Origin: Hyphomicrobiales bacterium
GTDB lineage: Bacteria > Pseudomonadota > Alphaproteobacteria > Rhizobiales > NORP267
Length of the DNA stretch: 64,000 bases
Assembly (NCBI GenBank): GCA_030688605.1
Contig: JAUYJB010000066.1
Coordinates: 28,522 to 92,521 of the forward strand
Direction: 5' to 3'
Shown: positions 17,213 through 25,978 of the stretch, in pieces
Position numbering within the stretch: the stretch's first letter is position 1
Layout of the letters: each line of letters opens with the position of its first letter
The notes under the pieces: generated by a model
What the model was told of the DNA's origin: nothing
The model's input: only the letters and a program-made list of their open reading frames with translations
The model's database searches: none
Translations under genes and position numbers: made by a program

Positions 17213-17735
17213 GTCGATGCCCCCCCTGGCACCTGGTTGTTGACACCGCGCGAGGAGGAATTCGCGCAGCTTGGGAGCTAAATCCGTCTCCCATTTACCA
17301 ATTTTTTCATAGCGTGAGAGTGCGGCATTTGCACCCGCCGCATGCGGGCGGGAGCGCCGCGCAAGGTCCGTTTTGGCTCCCAAAAAGGACCCGTATGGGG
17401 TACCGGCGAGGTCCTATCCGGCTTTGGCGAATCAGTCGCCAGAAGGCTGAATCCTAAGAAAAAATTAACGCCCGCATGGGCCATTATCGAGCCCTGGATC
17501 GCGGTATCAGAGTAGGTACCGACGGGCCGCGGACCGCCTGTGGCAATCCTGCAACGGCGGCGAAGATTCGACTCCTGCCGCATCGGTTTCAATCAGCTCC
17601 GCCTTGACCTCGCAGCCGGCATTAGCGAGCGCTAAACACGCGTCGGAAAATGCTAGGTTAGAGTCTCTGGGCAAACCGCCCGCGCTTGCGACCACTGTCC
17701 CCCTGGGACGCAACACGAGCGAGGACTTGACGGCC
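17213..17735. other. divergent mtrA/cydA regulatory region
   Basis: About 520 bases between mtrA (left) and the bd oxidase (right). No gene is supported. The most striking element is a long near-perfect palindrome at 17365-17391. I found no FNR-type box here, so this pair of operons may use a different switch from the rest of the window. An AT-rich run lies at 17440-17470. Confidence 0.5.
17365..17391. promoter_or_regulatory. 27-bp interrupted palindrome
   Basis: GGTCC-g-TTTTGG-ctc-CCAAAA-a-GGACC: two 5-6 bp arms per side with a single mismatch and a 3-base centre. It lies midway between divergent mtrA and cydA. It could be a dimeric or tetrameric regulator site or an RNA hairpin; which one cannot be told by eye. 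Confidence 0.45.
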
Positions 17736-19124
17736 ATGCTCGAAGAACTGGATCCGGTCATTCTGGCGCGAATTCAATTCGCCTTCACCATCGGCTTCCA
17801 CATCGTCTTTCCGGCGCTGACCATCGGGCTTGCCAGCTATCTCTTCGTTCTCGAGGGCTTCTGGCTCGCGACCGGGCGCCAGACCTACCGCCAGGTCTTC
17901 GACTATTGGCTGCGGATATTCGCCATCGCTTTCGGCATGGGCGTCGTCTCCGGGGTGATGATGAGCTACCATTTCGGCACCAACTGGAGCGTCTTTTCAG
18001 ACAAGACCGGCCCCGTCCTCGGCCCGCTGATGAGCTACGAGGTGCTGACCGCCTTTTTCCTCGAGGCGGGGTTTCTCGGCATCATGCTGTTCGGCCGCGA
18101 GCGGGTCGGCAAAGGGCTTTATTTCTTTTCGACGGCGATGGTCGCCGCCGGCTCGCTGATCTCAGCCTTCTGGATCCTGTCGGCGAACAGCTGGATGCAG
18201 ACGCCTGCCGGCTACGGCGTCAACGCCGCCGGCCAGTTCGTGCCGGAGGATTGGTGGGCGATCGTCTTCAACCCGTCCTTCCCGTATCGCTTTCTGCACA
18301 TGACCGTCGCCGCCTACCTGGCGACCGCGTTCCTGGTCGGCGCGGTCGGCGCCTATCATCTGCTGCGCCGGCGGGACGATGGGGCCGCGCGGCTGATGTT
18401 TTCGATGGCCATGTGGATGGCCGCCCTGGTCACTCCGGTGCAGATATTCATCGGCGATCTGCACGGCCTCAACACATTCGAATACCAGCCGCGCAAGGTG
18501 GCCGCGATGGAAGGCCATTTCGAGGCGCTGCAACACGGCGCGCCGCTCTACCTGTTCGGCTGGCCGTCGGCGGAGGAAGGCCGGCTCAAATACCCCCTCG
18601 CCCTGCCCCGGATGGGCAGCCTGATCCTGACCCACGACCTTGACGGCCCGGTCAAAGGGCTCGAAGCCTGGCCCAAAGAGGACTGGCCGCCGCTGCCGGT
18701 CACCTTCTGGAGCTTCCGGATCATGCTCGGCCTCGGTCTTGCCATGATGCTGGCCGGGCTCGCGAGCCTGGCCTTGCGATGGCGCGGAAGCCTGTATCGG
18801 AACAATGGCTTCCTGCGCTTGTCGGTGGCCATGGCGCCGGCCGGCTTCATCGCCATCCTGGCCGGCTGGTTCACCACCGAGATCGGACGCCAGCCTTACA
18901 CCGTCGACGGGCTCCTGCGCACTGCGGACGCGGCCTCGCCCGTCGGCGCGCCCGCCCTCGCCGGGTCGCTCGCCGCCATCACCATCGTCTATCTCATGGT
19001 CTTCGGCGCCGGCACTTTCTATCTGTTGCGCCTGATGGGCGCCTCGCCGGCCGATGCGGCTGCCGAGGAAGCGGCGCGGCCGACGCGCACCGCCAGGATC
19101 GCCGGCCGGGAGACGCATCCATGA
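17736..19124 (+). CDS. cydA: cytochrome bd ubiquinol oxidase subunit I (CIO type)
   Basis: A 462-residue membrane subunit that oxidises ubiquinol and carries hemes b558, b595 and d. It shows the early heme histidine in FTIGFHIVFPALT, the conserved YEVLTAFFLEAGFLG helix with its glutamate, the SANSWMQTPAGY segment, and GWFTTEIGRQP near the C-terminus. The quinol-binding loop is short compared with E. coli CydA (522 residues), as in cyanide-insensitive oxidases (CioA). The ATG at 17736 has GAGGA upstream and starts at the usual position; the longer frame from 17604 has no support. The stop overlaps the cydB start by the ATGA arrangement. It is a high-affinity oxidase suited to microaerobic life. 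Confidence 0.93.
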   Translation: MLEELDPVILARIQFAFTIGFHIVFPALTIGLASYLFVLEGFWLATGRQTYRQVFDYWLRIFAIAFGMGVVSGVMMSYHFGTNWSVFSDKTGPVLGPLMSYEVLTAFFLEAGFLGIMLFGRERVGKGLYFFSTAMVAAGSLISAFWILSANSWMQTPAGYGVNAAGQFVPEDWWAIVFNPSFPYRFLHMTVAAYLATAFLVGAVGAYHLLRRRDDGAARLMFSMAMWMAALVTPVQIFIGDLHGLNTFEYQPRKVAAMEGHFEALQHGAPLYLFGWPSAEEGRLKYPLALPRMGSLILTHDLDGPVKGLEAWPKEDWPPLPVTFWSFRIMLGLGLAMMLAGLASLALRWRGSLYRNNGFLRLSVAMAPAGFIAILAGWFTTEIGRQPYTVDGLLRTADAASPVGAPALAGSLAAITIVYLMVFGAGTFYLLRLMGASPADAAAEEAARPTRTARIAGRETHP

Positions 19125-20137
19125 TCGCCACTCCGCCCTTCGACCTGGCTCTCGCCTGGGGGCTGGTCATCGCCTTTGGCGTCTATGCCTATGTGGTGCT
19201 CGACGGCTTCGACCTCGGCGTCGGCACCCTCTTTGTCGCCATCCGCGACGCGAAACAGCGAGACACGATGGTCAATTCCATCGCCCCGGTCTGGGACGGC
19301 AACGAGACCTGGCTGGTGCTCGGCGGCGGTGGCCTGTTCGCCGCCTTTCCACTCGCCTATGCGGTGGTGCTGCCGGCCCTCTATGCGCCGCTGATGGCTA
19401 TGCTGTTGGCGCTGATCTTTCGCGGCGTCGCCGTCGAGTTCCGGTTCAAGACGCAGCGCCTAAAGCCGCTCTGGGATGTCGCCTTTAGCGCCGGTTCGAT
19501 CGTCGCCACCTTCTGCCAGGGCATCGCGCTCGGCGCCTTCATTCAGGGCATCGCGGTCGAGGGCCGCGCCTATGGCGGCGGCTGGTGGGACTGGCTCACG
19601 CCCTTCAGCCTGATGACGGGGGCGGCGCTCGTCGTCGGCTACGCGCTGCTCGGCGCGACCTGGCTGATCATGAAGACGGAAGGCGGCCTCCAAGGGCACT
19701 GCTATCGGCTCGCCCGGCCGCTCGGCGCCGCCGTGGTGGCACTGATCGGCGTGGTCAGCATCTGGACGCCGTTGACCGAACCGGCGGTCGCGACGCGCTG
19801 GTTCTCCTGGCCGAACATCGCATTTCTGTCTCCGGTGCCGCTCCTGGTCGCGGCTGCAGCGTTCGGCCTCTACCGGGCGCTTGCCGCGCGCCGCGAAGTC
19901 CTGCCCTTCCTGTTCGCGCTCAGCCTGTTCACGCTTTCCTTCATCGGCCTCGGCATCTCGCTCTATCCGTATATCATTCCGCGCAGCGTCACCATCTGGC
20001 AGGCGGCGGCGCCCGCGAGCAGCCTCGCCTTCACCTTTGTCGGCGTGGCGGTGCTCGTTCCCATCATCCTCGCCTATACAGGCCATGCCTATTGGGTTTT
20101 CCGCGGCAAGGTCGATCCTGGGGCGAGCTATCACTAA
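19121..20137 (+). CDS. cydB: cytochrome bd oxidase subunit II (CIO type)
   Basis: A 338-residue membrane protein with eight or nine helices and the CydB signature GVYAYVVLDGFDLGVG near the start, WDGNETWLVLGGGGLFAAFP, and a SLYPYIIPRSVTIWQAAAP C-terminal region. It is the structural partner of CydA and does not bind heme itself in this family. Its ATG at 19121 overlaps the cydA stop by four bases, which implies translational coupling. No cydD/cydC transporter genes are nearby, as usual for CIO-type oxidases. Confidence 0.93.
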   Translation: MIATPPFDLALAWGLVIAFGVYAYVVLDGFDLGVGTLFVAIRDAKQRDTMVNSIAPVWDGNETWLVLGGGGLFAAFPLAYAVVLPALYAPLMAMLLALIFRGVAVEFRFKTQRLKPLWDVAFSAGSIVATFCQGIALGAFIQGIAVEGRAYGGGWWDWLTPFSLMTGAALVVGYALLGATWLIMKTEGGLQGHCYRLARPLGAAVVALIGVVSIWTPLTEPAVATRWFSWPNIAFLSPVPLLVAAAAFGLYRALAARREVLPFLFALSLFTLSFIGLGISLYPYIIPRSVTIWQAAAPASSLAFTFVGVAVLVPIILAYTGHAYWVFRGKVDPGASYH

Positions 20138-20139
20138 GC

Positions 20140-20181
20140 ATGACGGAAGGCGGTGTGGACCGCGCCAACTTCATCGGCTGA
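20140..20181 (+). CDS. possible 13-residue leader or bd-associated peptide
   Basis: A 13-codon frame (ATG at 20140, TGA at 20179-20181) immediately after the cydB stop. It is too short and polar to be a CydX-like membrane peptide and may have no function. It is recorded because it fills the gap between cydB and the DUF3096 gene, and its stop codon ends at 20181, directly before the AAGGAG of the next gene, so it could couple their translation. Confidence 0.15.
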   Translation: MTEGGVDRANFIG

Positions 20182-20193
20182 AAGGAGACGAAA

Positions 20194-20337
20194 ATGATGC
20201 TCAATGTCACCTATCTCTCTCCCCTCGTGGCGCTGGCCGCCGGGATCCTGATCCTCCTGGTGCCAAGGCTGCTCAATTACATTGTCGCCATCTACCTGAT
20301 CGTGATCGGCGTTCTCGGCCTGGCCGACAAGCTATAG
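20194..20337 (+). CDS. DUF3096 small membrane protein
   Basis: A 47-residue membrane protein. The sequence reads as one long hydrophobic hairpin: PLVALAAGILILLVPRLL followed by NYIVAIYLIVIGVLGLADKL, which is the diagnostic pattern of DUF3096. Its function is unknown. An AAGGAG ribosome site lies seven bases before the ATG. It follows cydB closely and precedes a terminator, so it is probably the last gene of the cyd unit and might be an accessory subunit; that is inference only. Confidence 0.82.
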   Translation: MMLNVTYLSPLVALAAGILILLVPRLLNYIVAIYLIVIGVLGLADKL

Positions 20338-20360
20338 GCGCAGGCTCCGGCGGTCTTTCG

Positions 20361-20391
20361 ACCGGGTCGACGCGTTCGACCGGGGGGTTTT
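20361..20391 (+). terminator. terminator of the cydAB-DUF3096 unit
   Basis: ACCGGGTCGA pairs with TCGACCGG (one bulged base) across a CGCGT loop, followed by GGGGG and TTTT. It sits 24 bases after the DUF3096 stop. Confidence 0.65.
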
Positions 20392-20550
20392 GTGCTGCGC
20401 GGGCGAACCGGCAGCGCACGCTGCAGATTTTGCGCGGCTTGCCATCGCCAAATAAATCCACGGCGTCTATAATCGCTCCCAGGGAAATTCAACTTCCCTA
20501 AACTGCGCACCGATAGTCTTGCCGATCCCATATGAATAAACCTGGGCCAA

Positions 20551-21360
20551 ATGGAACGTCTTCTTCGTGAATCACGCCTTAGTGGACCGGCGCACGCCAC
20601 CGTCATCGACGTGACTTCGTCGGAGGCCGACGGCACGCAATACGGGCTGGTCAGCAGCGTCGACATCTCGTTTTTCGTCCCCTGCTACAATGAAGAAAAT
20701 ACTGTCATCGGCGCCGTGGAGAAATTGGTCGAACTGGGGGCGCGGGCGGACCTGACCTACGAGATCCTGGTTTTCGACGACGCCTCCAAGGACCGCACCG
20801 TCAAAGCGGTCAATGCCTATCAGGAGGCGCATCCCGACATCCCCCTGCGCTTGTTTGAGAGCCGCCTCAACCGGGGCGTGGCGCGGAACTTCGTCGAGGG
20901 GGCGTTCCGCGCCAGGGGCAAATATTACCGGCTGGTCTGCGGCGACGACGTGGAGCCGATCGAGAGCCACCTCGCGCTTGCCCGCAGGATCGACGAGGCC
21001 GACATCATCATTCCCTATTTCACCGAGATCGGCGGAAGGAAACCCCACCGCCACGTCATTTCGCGGCTGTATACGTGGCTGGTCAATTTCGTCAGCGGCT
21101 ACCGCCTGCGCTACTACAATGGCTGCCCGATATTCCGGCGCGTCGACGTGCTGCGCTACCATGTGGAAGCCACCGGCTTCGGCTATCAGGCCGAATTCCT
21201 GACGCGGCTCTTGCGCGAGGGAAAAAGCTTCGTCGAGGTCCCTCTGGTCTCGATCGACCGGGAAGGCTCGGCGACCCTGAACATGCGCAATTTCATCTCG
21301 GTCGGCCATTCCCTGCTCAAGATCTGGCTCGGCCGCTTGCGCGTCTATCTGTTTAAGTGA
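20551..21360 (+). CDS. family 2 glycosyltransferase
   Basis: A 269-residue GT-A fold enzyme. The conserved start VDISFFVPCYNEENTV is followed by YEILVFDDASKDRTV (nucleotide-sugar binding), SRLNRGVARNFVEGA, and CGDDVEP, which corresponds to the DXD metal site. Later FGYQAEFLTRLLREG fits the acceptor and base region of dolichyl-phosphate-mannose-synthase-like GT2 enzymes. No membrane helix is present, though the C-terminus is amphipathic. It probably transfers a sugar to a lipid carrier or glycan in the envelope. There is no strong ribosome site before the ATG at 20551, so the N-terminal 36 residues before VDISFF may be partly non-coding. It leads a rightward gene set with a methyltransferase and a large membrane protein. 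Confidence 0.85.
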   Translation: MERLLRESRLSGPAHATVIDVTSSEADGTQYGLVSSVDISFFVPCYNEENTVIGAVEKLVELGARADLTYEILVFDDASKDRTVKAVNAYQEAHPDIPLRLFESRLNRGVARNFVEGAFRARGKYYRLVCGDDVEPIESHLALARRIDEADIIIPYFTEIGGRKPHRHVISRLYTWLVNFVSGYRLRYYNGCPIFRRVDVLRYHVEATGFGYQAEFLTRLLREGKSFVEVPLVSIDREGSATLNMRNFISVGHSLLKIWLGRLRVYLFK

Positions 21361-21427
21361 TTGCGGCGCCAAAAATCCATGCTAACATCCGTCTTCGGGG
21401 GAATGCCGTAAGTATACGAAAGCAGAA

Positions 21428-22357
21428 ATGGCGCATTGCGGCTTCCTCCGGCGCGACCACTGCCCGTGTTGTGGTGGCCTGAATACCAATCCAATACCAA
21501 AAGTCGTTTCCACACCCCCCGCAGAAGCCTTGTCGGAGGAGGAACACGGCCGATTCCTTTCCGGATACACTGCAAACAGGGTGTTCTTCACCTATGTCGC
21601 GTGTCCCGACTGTGCGACGCTCTATTGCCCCGTCTATTTCAATGAACGCCAGCTCGGCCGCCTTTATGCGCGCCAGGACGAGAACATGGCCGAGGCGCCT
21701 CTGGAGGCCCGCCGGCGGACCCAGGAGGGCTATGCCCGCATGCTGATGCCGCTCAGCCGCGGCGCCGGCACTTATCTGGAGATCGGCTGCGACATCGGCC
21801 TTTTCGCCGAGGCCTGTGCCCGGCAAGACCGGTTCGACCGCTTCGATCTCTACGAGCCGAACGTCGAGGTGCATGGCGAGCTGTCGCGCCGTTTCCGCGA
21901 TAGACGGCATCGCATCCACTCCACGCCCTTCTCGCCTTCCGATCTTGCGGAACGGTCGGTCTCGACGGCGGCGATGATCCACGTGCTCGACCATCTCTTG
22001 GACCCCGTCGGCGCGCTTCGCGACATCAAGAAGGTGCTGGAGCCGGGCGCGGTGATCCTGATCGTGACCCACGATGCGCATTCGCTGCTCGCCCGCCTCC
22101 TGGGGCGGCGATGGCCGCCCTTCACCCTTCAGCATCCGCACCTGTTCTCCGCCCGCTCGATGCGCCGCGTCACGGCGGCGGCGGGCCTCGAGTGCATCAA
22201 GATCGAGAAGACGGTCAATTTCTTCCCGGCGGCGTATCTGGCGCGCGCCGGCCTGTCGCTCATCGGCCGCTCGCCCGATCTCATTCCCGCCTGGACGACG
22301 CCGCTGGTCGGCGTGCGTCTCGGCAATATCGCCGCCGTCGCCCGGCGTCCCGCATAA
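21428..22357 (+). CDS. class I SAM methyltransferase with zinc-finger N-terminus
   Basis: A 309-residue protein. The N-terminus has two cysteine pairs (HCPCCGG and ACPDC) that look like a small zinc ribbon, as in many sugar C-methyltransferases and related Methyltransf_13/12 proteins. The SAM-binding motif I is TYLEIGCDIGLFAEAC, followed by an acidic motif (FDLYEPN) and the motif IV-like region AAMIHVLDHLLDP. The C-terminal part (LQHPHLFSARSMRRV) is typical of methyltransferases of glycan and lipid clusters. It stands between the GT2 and the 849-residue membrane protein, with 12 bases to the latter, so it probably modifies the same glycan or lipid. Confidence 0.85.
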   Translation: MAHCGFLRRDHCPCCGGLNTNPIPKVVSTPPAEALSEEEHGRFLSGYTANRVFFTYVACPDCATLYCPVYFNERQLGRLYARQDENMAEAPLEARRRTQEGYARMLMPLSRGAGTYLEIGCDIGLFAEACARQDRFDRFDLYEPNVEVHGELSRRFRDRRHRIHSTPFSPSDLAERSVSTAAMIHVLDHLLDPVGALRDIKKVLEPGAVILIVTHDAHSLLARLLGRRWPPFTLQHPHLFSARSMRRVTAAAGLECIKIEKTVNFFPAAYLARAGLSLIGRSPDLIPAWTTPLVGVRLGNIAAVARRPA

Positions 22358-22369
22358 GGGTATCGCCGC

Positions 22370-24919
22370 ATGCACGCGGAGCCGGATGCATCCCCTCTTC
22401 GCTCAGGCCCGCCGGCTCCGGCCATGGCGGGCCGGCCGGCGGCGCTCTCGGCGGAGACCTCGCTTGCCACGGCATTGATGTGCATGGCCTCGTGGCTGTT
22501 GTTTGCGGCTGTCGCCGCATACGGCCTGTCGCTGACCGCGAACATCAACGCCGACGGCGCCTATGTGACCACCGGCGGCATCTATTCCGGCACCGACGGC
22601 ATGTGGGCGGAATGGAACGCGTCGTTCATCATGCACTACGGCCAATTTCTCGACCCGAGCCCCTTCAACGCCTTTGCCGGCATGGGGTCGATGTTTCTGC
22701 CCAACCTGCCGTGGCTCAATCCCGGCGCGCTGATGCTGGCCGCCCCCTTCGGCCAGCACGATGCATATCTGCTGTCCTACCTCGCCTACATGGTCGAGGT
22801 CGGGGCGGCGCTGACGATCCTTGCGCGCAGCATCGGCTTTTCGTGGGCAATCGCGACGATCGCGGCCGAGCTGCACATCCTGGTACTTTTCCCGCCCTTT
22901 TCAGCCTATTTCATGCCGCTGGAGTGGTACTCGGCTGCCCCCGTCTACGCCCACCTGACCGCGGTCTGGTGCTTCGCGCTGGCCGTCTTCATGGCGTGCG
23001 GGCGCAAGGGCGGATCTATCGACATTTTGGCCGCGGCAGGCTTCGGCATTCTGGTGCTGGCCGGCATTCTTTCCGCGCCCTTCTCCTTCATATTCTTCTC
23101 GGTTCCCTTCGCCACGCTCGGCCTTGCCCTTATCTGCGCCCGTCCGCCCTCGCTGCGCGAGCTGGCGTGGAAGGCCGGCGCGATCGCAGGCCTTCTGCTG
23201 ACCGCCCATTTCGCCGGCTTTACCGATTATCTGCTCGGAACGGTGGCAACCTCGGCGCGGACGCCGGTCGGCCCGGCCAACTGGAGCCTGCTCCTATCGC
23301 CGGCCGCCTGGTTCGAGCGAGTCCTCGGCCATTCCATCTGCAGCACCGATCCGCGCGGCTTGATGTGCCTGGACTATCCGCTTTGGTGGCTGCAGGCGCT
23401 GGCGCTTGCCGGCGGCGCCTATCTCGCGCTCGCGGCCCGGGGCGGGCCTCGGGCGGCCGGCGTCTGGGGCATCCTCTTCCTTGGCGGCATGCATCTTTAT
23501 GCCTATGCCTATCAGTCCGGCACGCTCGGACCCATCGGCACCTTGTCGACGCATTTTCTGAGCTGGTCGGCGCACGCGGTTCTGCCGGTTCTGGCCATCG
23601 CTGCCATTTGCCTTGCGGCAAGGGCGTTCACCCGGATCGTGCGCGACGGCCAAATCTCGCTGCCCATGCTCGCCATCTGGATCCTGCTCGGAATGCTGGC
23701 CTTCTGGGGGCCGTGGCGCGCCATCCGGGAGAGCGGTGGGGTCAGCCTCAGGGAATTGAATTTCGCCGCCGTCTTCAGAACAGGTACCGCGTTCGCGCTG
23801 TGGGGCGCGATCGCACTGGTGCTGGTGACCGCGGCCGGCAAGATCCACCCCGTGCTGACCAACATCGTGCGTTCGCTGGCCGACAGCCCTCTTCCCCCGG
23901 CTCTGCCATTTGCGACCCTATTGGCGCTACTCGCCGTTCCGGCTGCCGCCGGCTACATCACCGTCGCGCACGTGGCGCCGGGCCGGCCGGATCCGGTGCG
24001 CCAAGGGCCCATCACCGACACCATCGCCAGGGAAGCGCGGCTTGGCCTCGACAAGCCGTTTCGCGGCTATGCCGCCACGTTCTGGTCGCCGGCGCTTAAC
24101 GTCGTCGACGAATCCGGCATGGCGGCGCGATCGCCTGTGTTCCGCTACATCCATGCCCGGACCTATTTCGTCGCCCGATACGGGACGACATTCACCGAGG
24201 TGGATCTGTGGCGCGCCGGCATTCCGACCTTCGAGGAATATGGCCAGTGGGTGTCGCGCCAGTCGCAGATTCTAGCCAAAGGCCTGCTGGCCGAACCCGG
24301 CGTCCCGTATGACTTTCCGACCTTCCTGCGCATCTACAAGCTCGACATCGACATCATGCGGGCGCTGGGCATCCGCTTCCTGATTACGGACCTCGCCATC
24401 GACGACGATCCGCGCCTAGTCTTTCGCATGAAGGAAAGCGCGCCGGACGCATTTCCCGTTTACCTCTACGAGATCGAGCGCCCCAATCTCGCCACCTATT
24501 CGCCCATCCGGGCGATCCGGGTCGAAATGGACGCCGAAGCGATCTTGTCGAGGATGGGCGACGCCGCAGGCGAGCTCGACGAACTCGTCTTCGTTCGGGA
24601 CCCGCTGCAGGGTCCGTTCACGCCGGCAAGGCGCTCTTCAATGACGCTCAAGCGGGACGGCTACCGGGTGAGCGCCGAAGCGGACGGCGTCTCGCTGCTG
24701 CTTCTGCCGGTCCAATTCTCCCATTGCCTGACGCTTGCCGACCATGCCGGCGGCGATTCCAGGCCGCGGCTTTTCCGCGCCAACCTCGCCCAGACCGGGG
24801 TTCTGTTTCGGGACAGGCTCGACGCCACGATCGAATTCGACTTCGGACTGTTCGGCAACGGGTCCTGCCGGCTCAAGGATGGAAGGGACGTCGCGGCGAT
24901 GACCGCGCCGCCATCCTGA
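22370..24919 (+). CDS. large YfhO-like membrane protein
   Basis: An 849-residue protein with about 12-13 membrane helices in the first 540 residues and a soluble C-terminal domain. The domain has the motif MRALGIRFLITDLAID, characteristic of YfhO-type and related GT-C-like membrane proteins of glycan modification. The first periplasmic loop carries acidic residues (NINADGAYVTT) as expected for a GT-C active site, but the catalytic residue is not certain. It is a clear paralogue of the protein at 27338: both end with LLLP(V/L), a CL pair, PRL(F/V)RANL and a DFGL motif. I infer a lipid-linked-sugar-dependent transferase or transporter-like enzyme, without a known substrate. Confidence 0.7.
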   Translation: MHAEPDASPLRSGPPAPAMAGRPAALSAETSLATALMCMASWLLFAAVAAYGLSLTANINADGAYVTTGGIYSGTDGMWAEWNASFIMHYGQFLDPSPFNAFAGMGSMFLPNLPWLNPGALMLAAPFGQHDAYLLSYLAYMVEVGAALTILARSIGFSWAIATIAAELHILVLFPPFSAYFMPLEWYSAAPVYAHLTAVWCFALAVFMACGRKGGSIDILAAAGFGILVLAGILSAPFSFIFFSVPFATLGLALICARPPSLRELAWKAGAIAGLLLTAHFAGFTDYLLGTVATSARTPVGPANWSLLLSPAAWFERVLGHSICSTDPRGLMCLDYPLWWLQALALAGGAYLALAARGGPRAAGVWGILFLGGMHLYAYAYQSGTLGPIGTLSTHFLSWSAHAVLPVLAIAAICLAARAFTRIVRDGQISLPMLAIWILLGMLAFWGPWRAIRESGGVSLRELNFAAVFRTGTAFALWGAIALVLVTAAGKIHPVLTNIVRSLADSPLPPALPFATLLALLAVPAAAGYITVAHVAPGRPDPVRQGPITDTIAREARLGLDKPFRGYAATFWSPALNVVDESGMAARSPVFRYIHARTYFVARYGTTFTEVDLWRAGIPTFEEYGQWVSRQSQILAKGLLAEPGVPYDFPTFLRIYKLDIDIMRALGIRFLITDLAIDDDPRLVFRMKESAPDAFPVYLYEIERPNLATYSPIRAIRVEMDAEAILSRMGDAAGELDELVFVRDPLQGPFTPARRSSMTLKRDGYRVSAEADGVSLLLLPVQFSHCLTLADHAGGDSRPRLFRANLAQTGVLFRDRLDATIEFDFGLFGNGSCRLKDGRDVAAMTAPPS

Positions 24920-24923
24920 CGCC

Positions 24924-25403
24924 TCATCCGCTGCGTTCGATCGCGAATGCCTTCTGCAAGGCCGCGGCCACCCCGGCGACGCGCCTGCCCTTGGGCAGCA
25001 GCAGATAGCCGCCGGCGACCTCCTCGACGAAACCGCTTCGCACCATGACCGCGAGCCTGCTTTCAAAACTGTCCGCTTCGACATAGCCGGACTTGACGGC
25101 GTCTTCCGGCGCCGACCGGGCGGGCCGCTCATACAGATTGAGGATCATCCGCAGCGAGATCGATTTGTAGACGGCGCCGAAAAGCATCAGGAACGAGACC
25201 GCGACGAACCAGTAGGAAATGGAGAGAGCCCAGAAAGAGGCCGGGACTCCGAGCACGAGGACAACAGCCAAGAGGACAAGATGGCCGTCCACCGCCAAGA
25301 TGATCGCCAGGGCCGCCGGCGAGGCCTCCGCCCGCCGCACGACGAGCGCGACGGAGCCGACATAGGCCAGAGCAACGGTGAAGCCCGCGACCAGCTCGAA
25401 CAT
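24924..25403 (-). CDS. small membrane protein, 159 aa
   Basis: Three hydrophobic helices (about 5-24, 29-55, 60-82) followed by a soluble C-terminal domain (about 100-159) with helix-turn-strand-like sequence SRLAVMVRSGFVEEVAGGYLLLP that resembles a winged helix without known DNA-binding residues. The function is unknown. It overlaps the upstream gene by TGATG (25401-25405), so the two are translationally coupled and probably act together. Converges with the 849-residue membrane protein, whose stop is five bases away. Confidence 0.65.
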   Translation of the reverse strand: MFELVAGFTVALAYVGSVALVVRRAEASPAALAIILAVDGHLVLLAVVLVLGVPASFWALSISYWFVAVSFLMLFGAVYKSISLRMILNLYERPARSAPEDAVKSGYVEADSFESRLAVMVRSGFVEEVAGGYLLLPKGRRVAGVAAALQKAFAIERSG

Positions 25404-25945
25404 CAGCCCGTCCGTTTAAGACCTAGAAAGGCGATGCACGCCTTGCAGGCGACGGCAAGCATGACTCCCAACGGCGCCTTCAGGGCGAGGATGCCGTTGC
25501 CACGCGCGATCAAGCCGGCCCTGACGAGCCCGGAAACCCGGTGTCTGAAGACCCAGCCCAAACCTTCTCCGCCGCGATAGACACGGGCCAGCTCCTCGGC
25601 CGACAGCGGGCCGCCGGCCCGCAACAAGGCCAATAGCAGCGCAAGCGTGTAGCCGCGCGACAACAGCGCCCAGACCTCGAGATAGAACAGGCTCGCCGCG
25701 GCCATCGCCATGGCTCCCAGCAGGACATCGGACGCAGCGACCGGCTCGCTTTGGACGGCGTAAAGGAGATAGGCGGCCCAAGCGGCAAGACCGACCGACG
25801 TGCTGAGCAGGAATTGAAGCGGATTGCGGCCGCGCAGACCGGGGAGGCGGGCGAGCAGCGCCAGCCACAGCGGATTTGCGGCGGCAAATGCAAAGGCGGC
25901 AATCAGCGGTGGCGTAATCGAGAAATCCAGCATCTCGGTCGGCAT
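25403..25945 (-). CDS. small membrane protein, 180 aa
   Basis: Four hydrophobic helices in the first 110 residues (FSITPPLIAAFAFAAANP, LLSTSVGLAAWAAYLLYAV, ASDVLLGAMAMAAASLFYL and a fourth), then SAEELARVYRGGEGLGWVF and HRVSGLVRAGLIARGNG, a winged-helix-like segment, and a final hydrophobic stretch. It is a companion of the next gene, with the same plan of membrane part plus small winged-helix-like part. The pair occurs in glycan loci but I cannot name the family. It follows the flippase-like gene by 33 bases. Confidence 0.65.
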   Translation of the reverse strand: MPTEMLDFSITPPLIAAFAFAAANPLWLALLARLPGLRGRNPLQFLLSTSVGLAAWAAYLLYAVQSEPVAASDVLLGAMAMAAASLFYLEVWALLSRGYTLALLLALLRAGGPLSAEELARVYRGGEGLGWVFRHRVSGLVRAGLIARGNGILALKAPLGVMLAVACKACIAFLGLKRTG

Positions 25946-25978
25946 CCAAACGCGGCCATGGGACGTGTCCGGCCTCGA

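Noticed and set aside
22111..24099. 662-codon frame overlapping the 849-residue membrane protein
   Set aside because: Alternate-frame shadow with Arg-rich composition; the membrane protein has a proper start and a paralogue.
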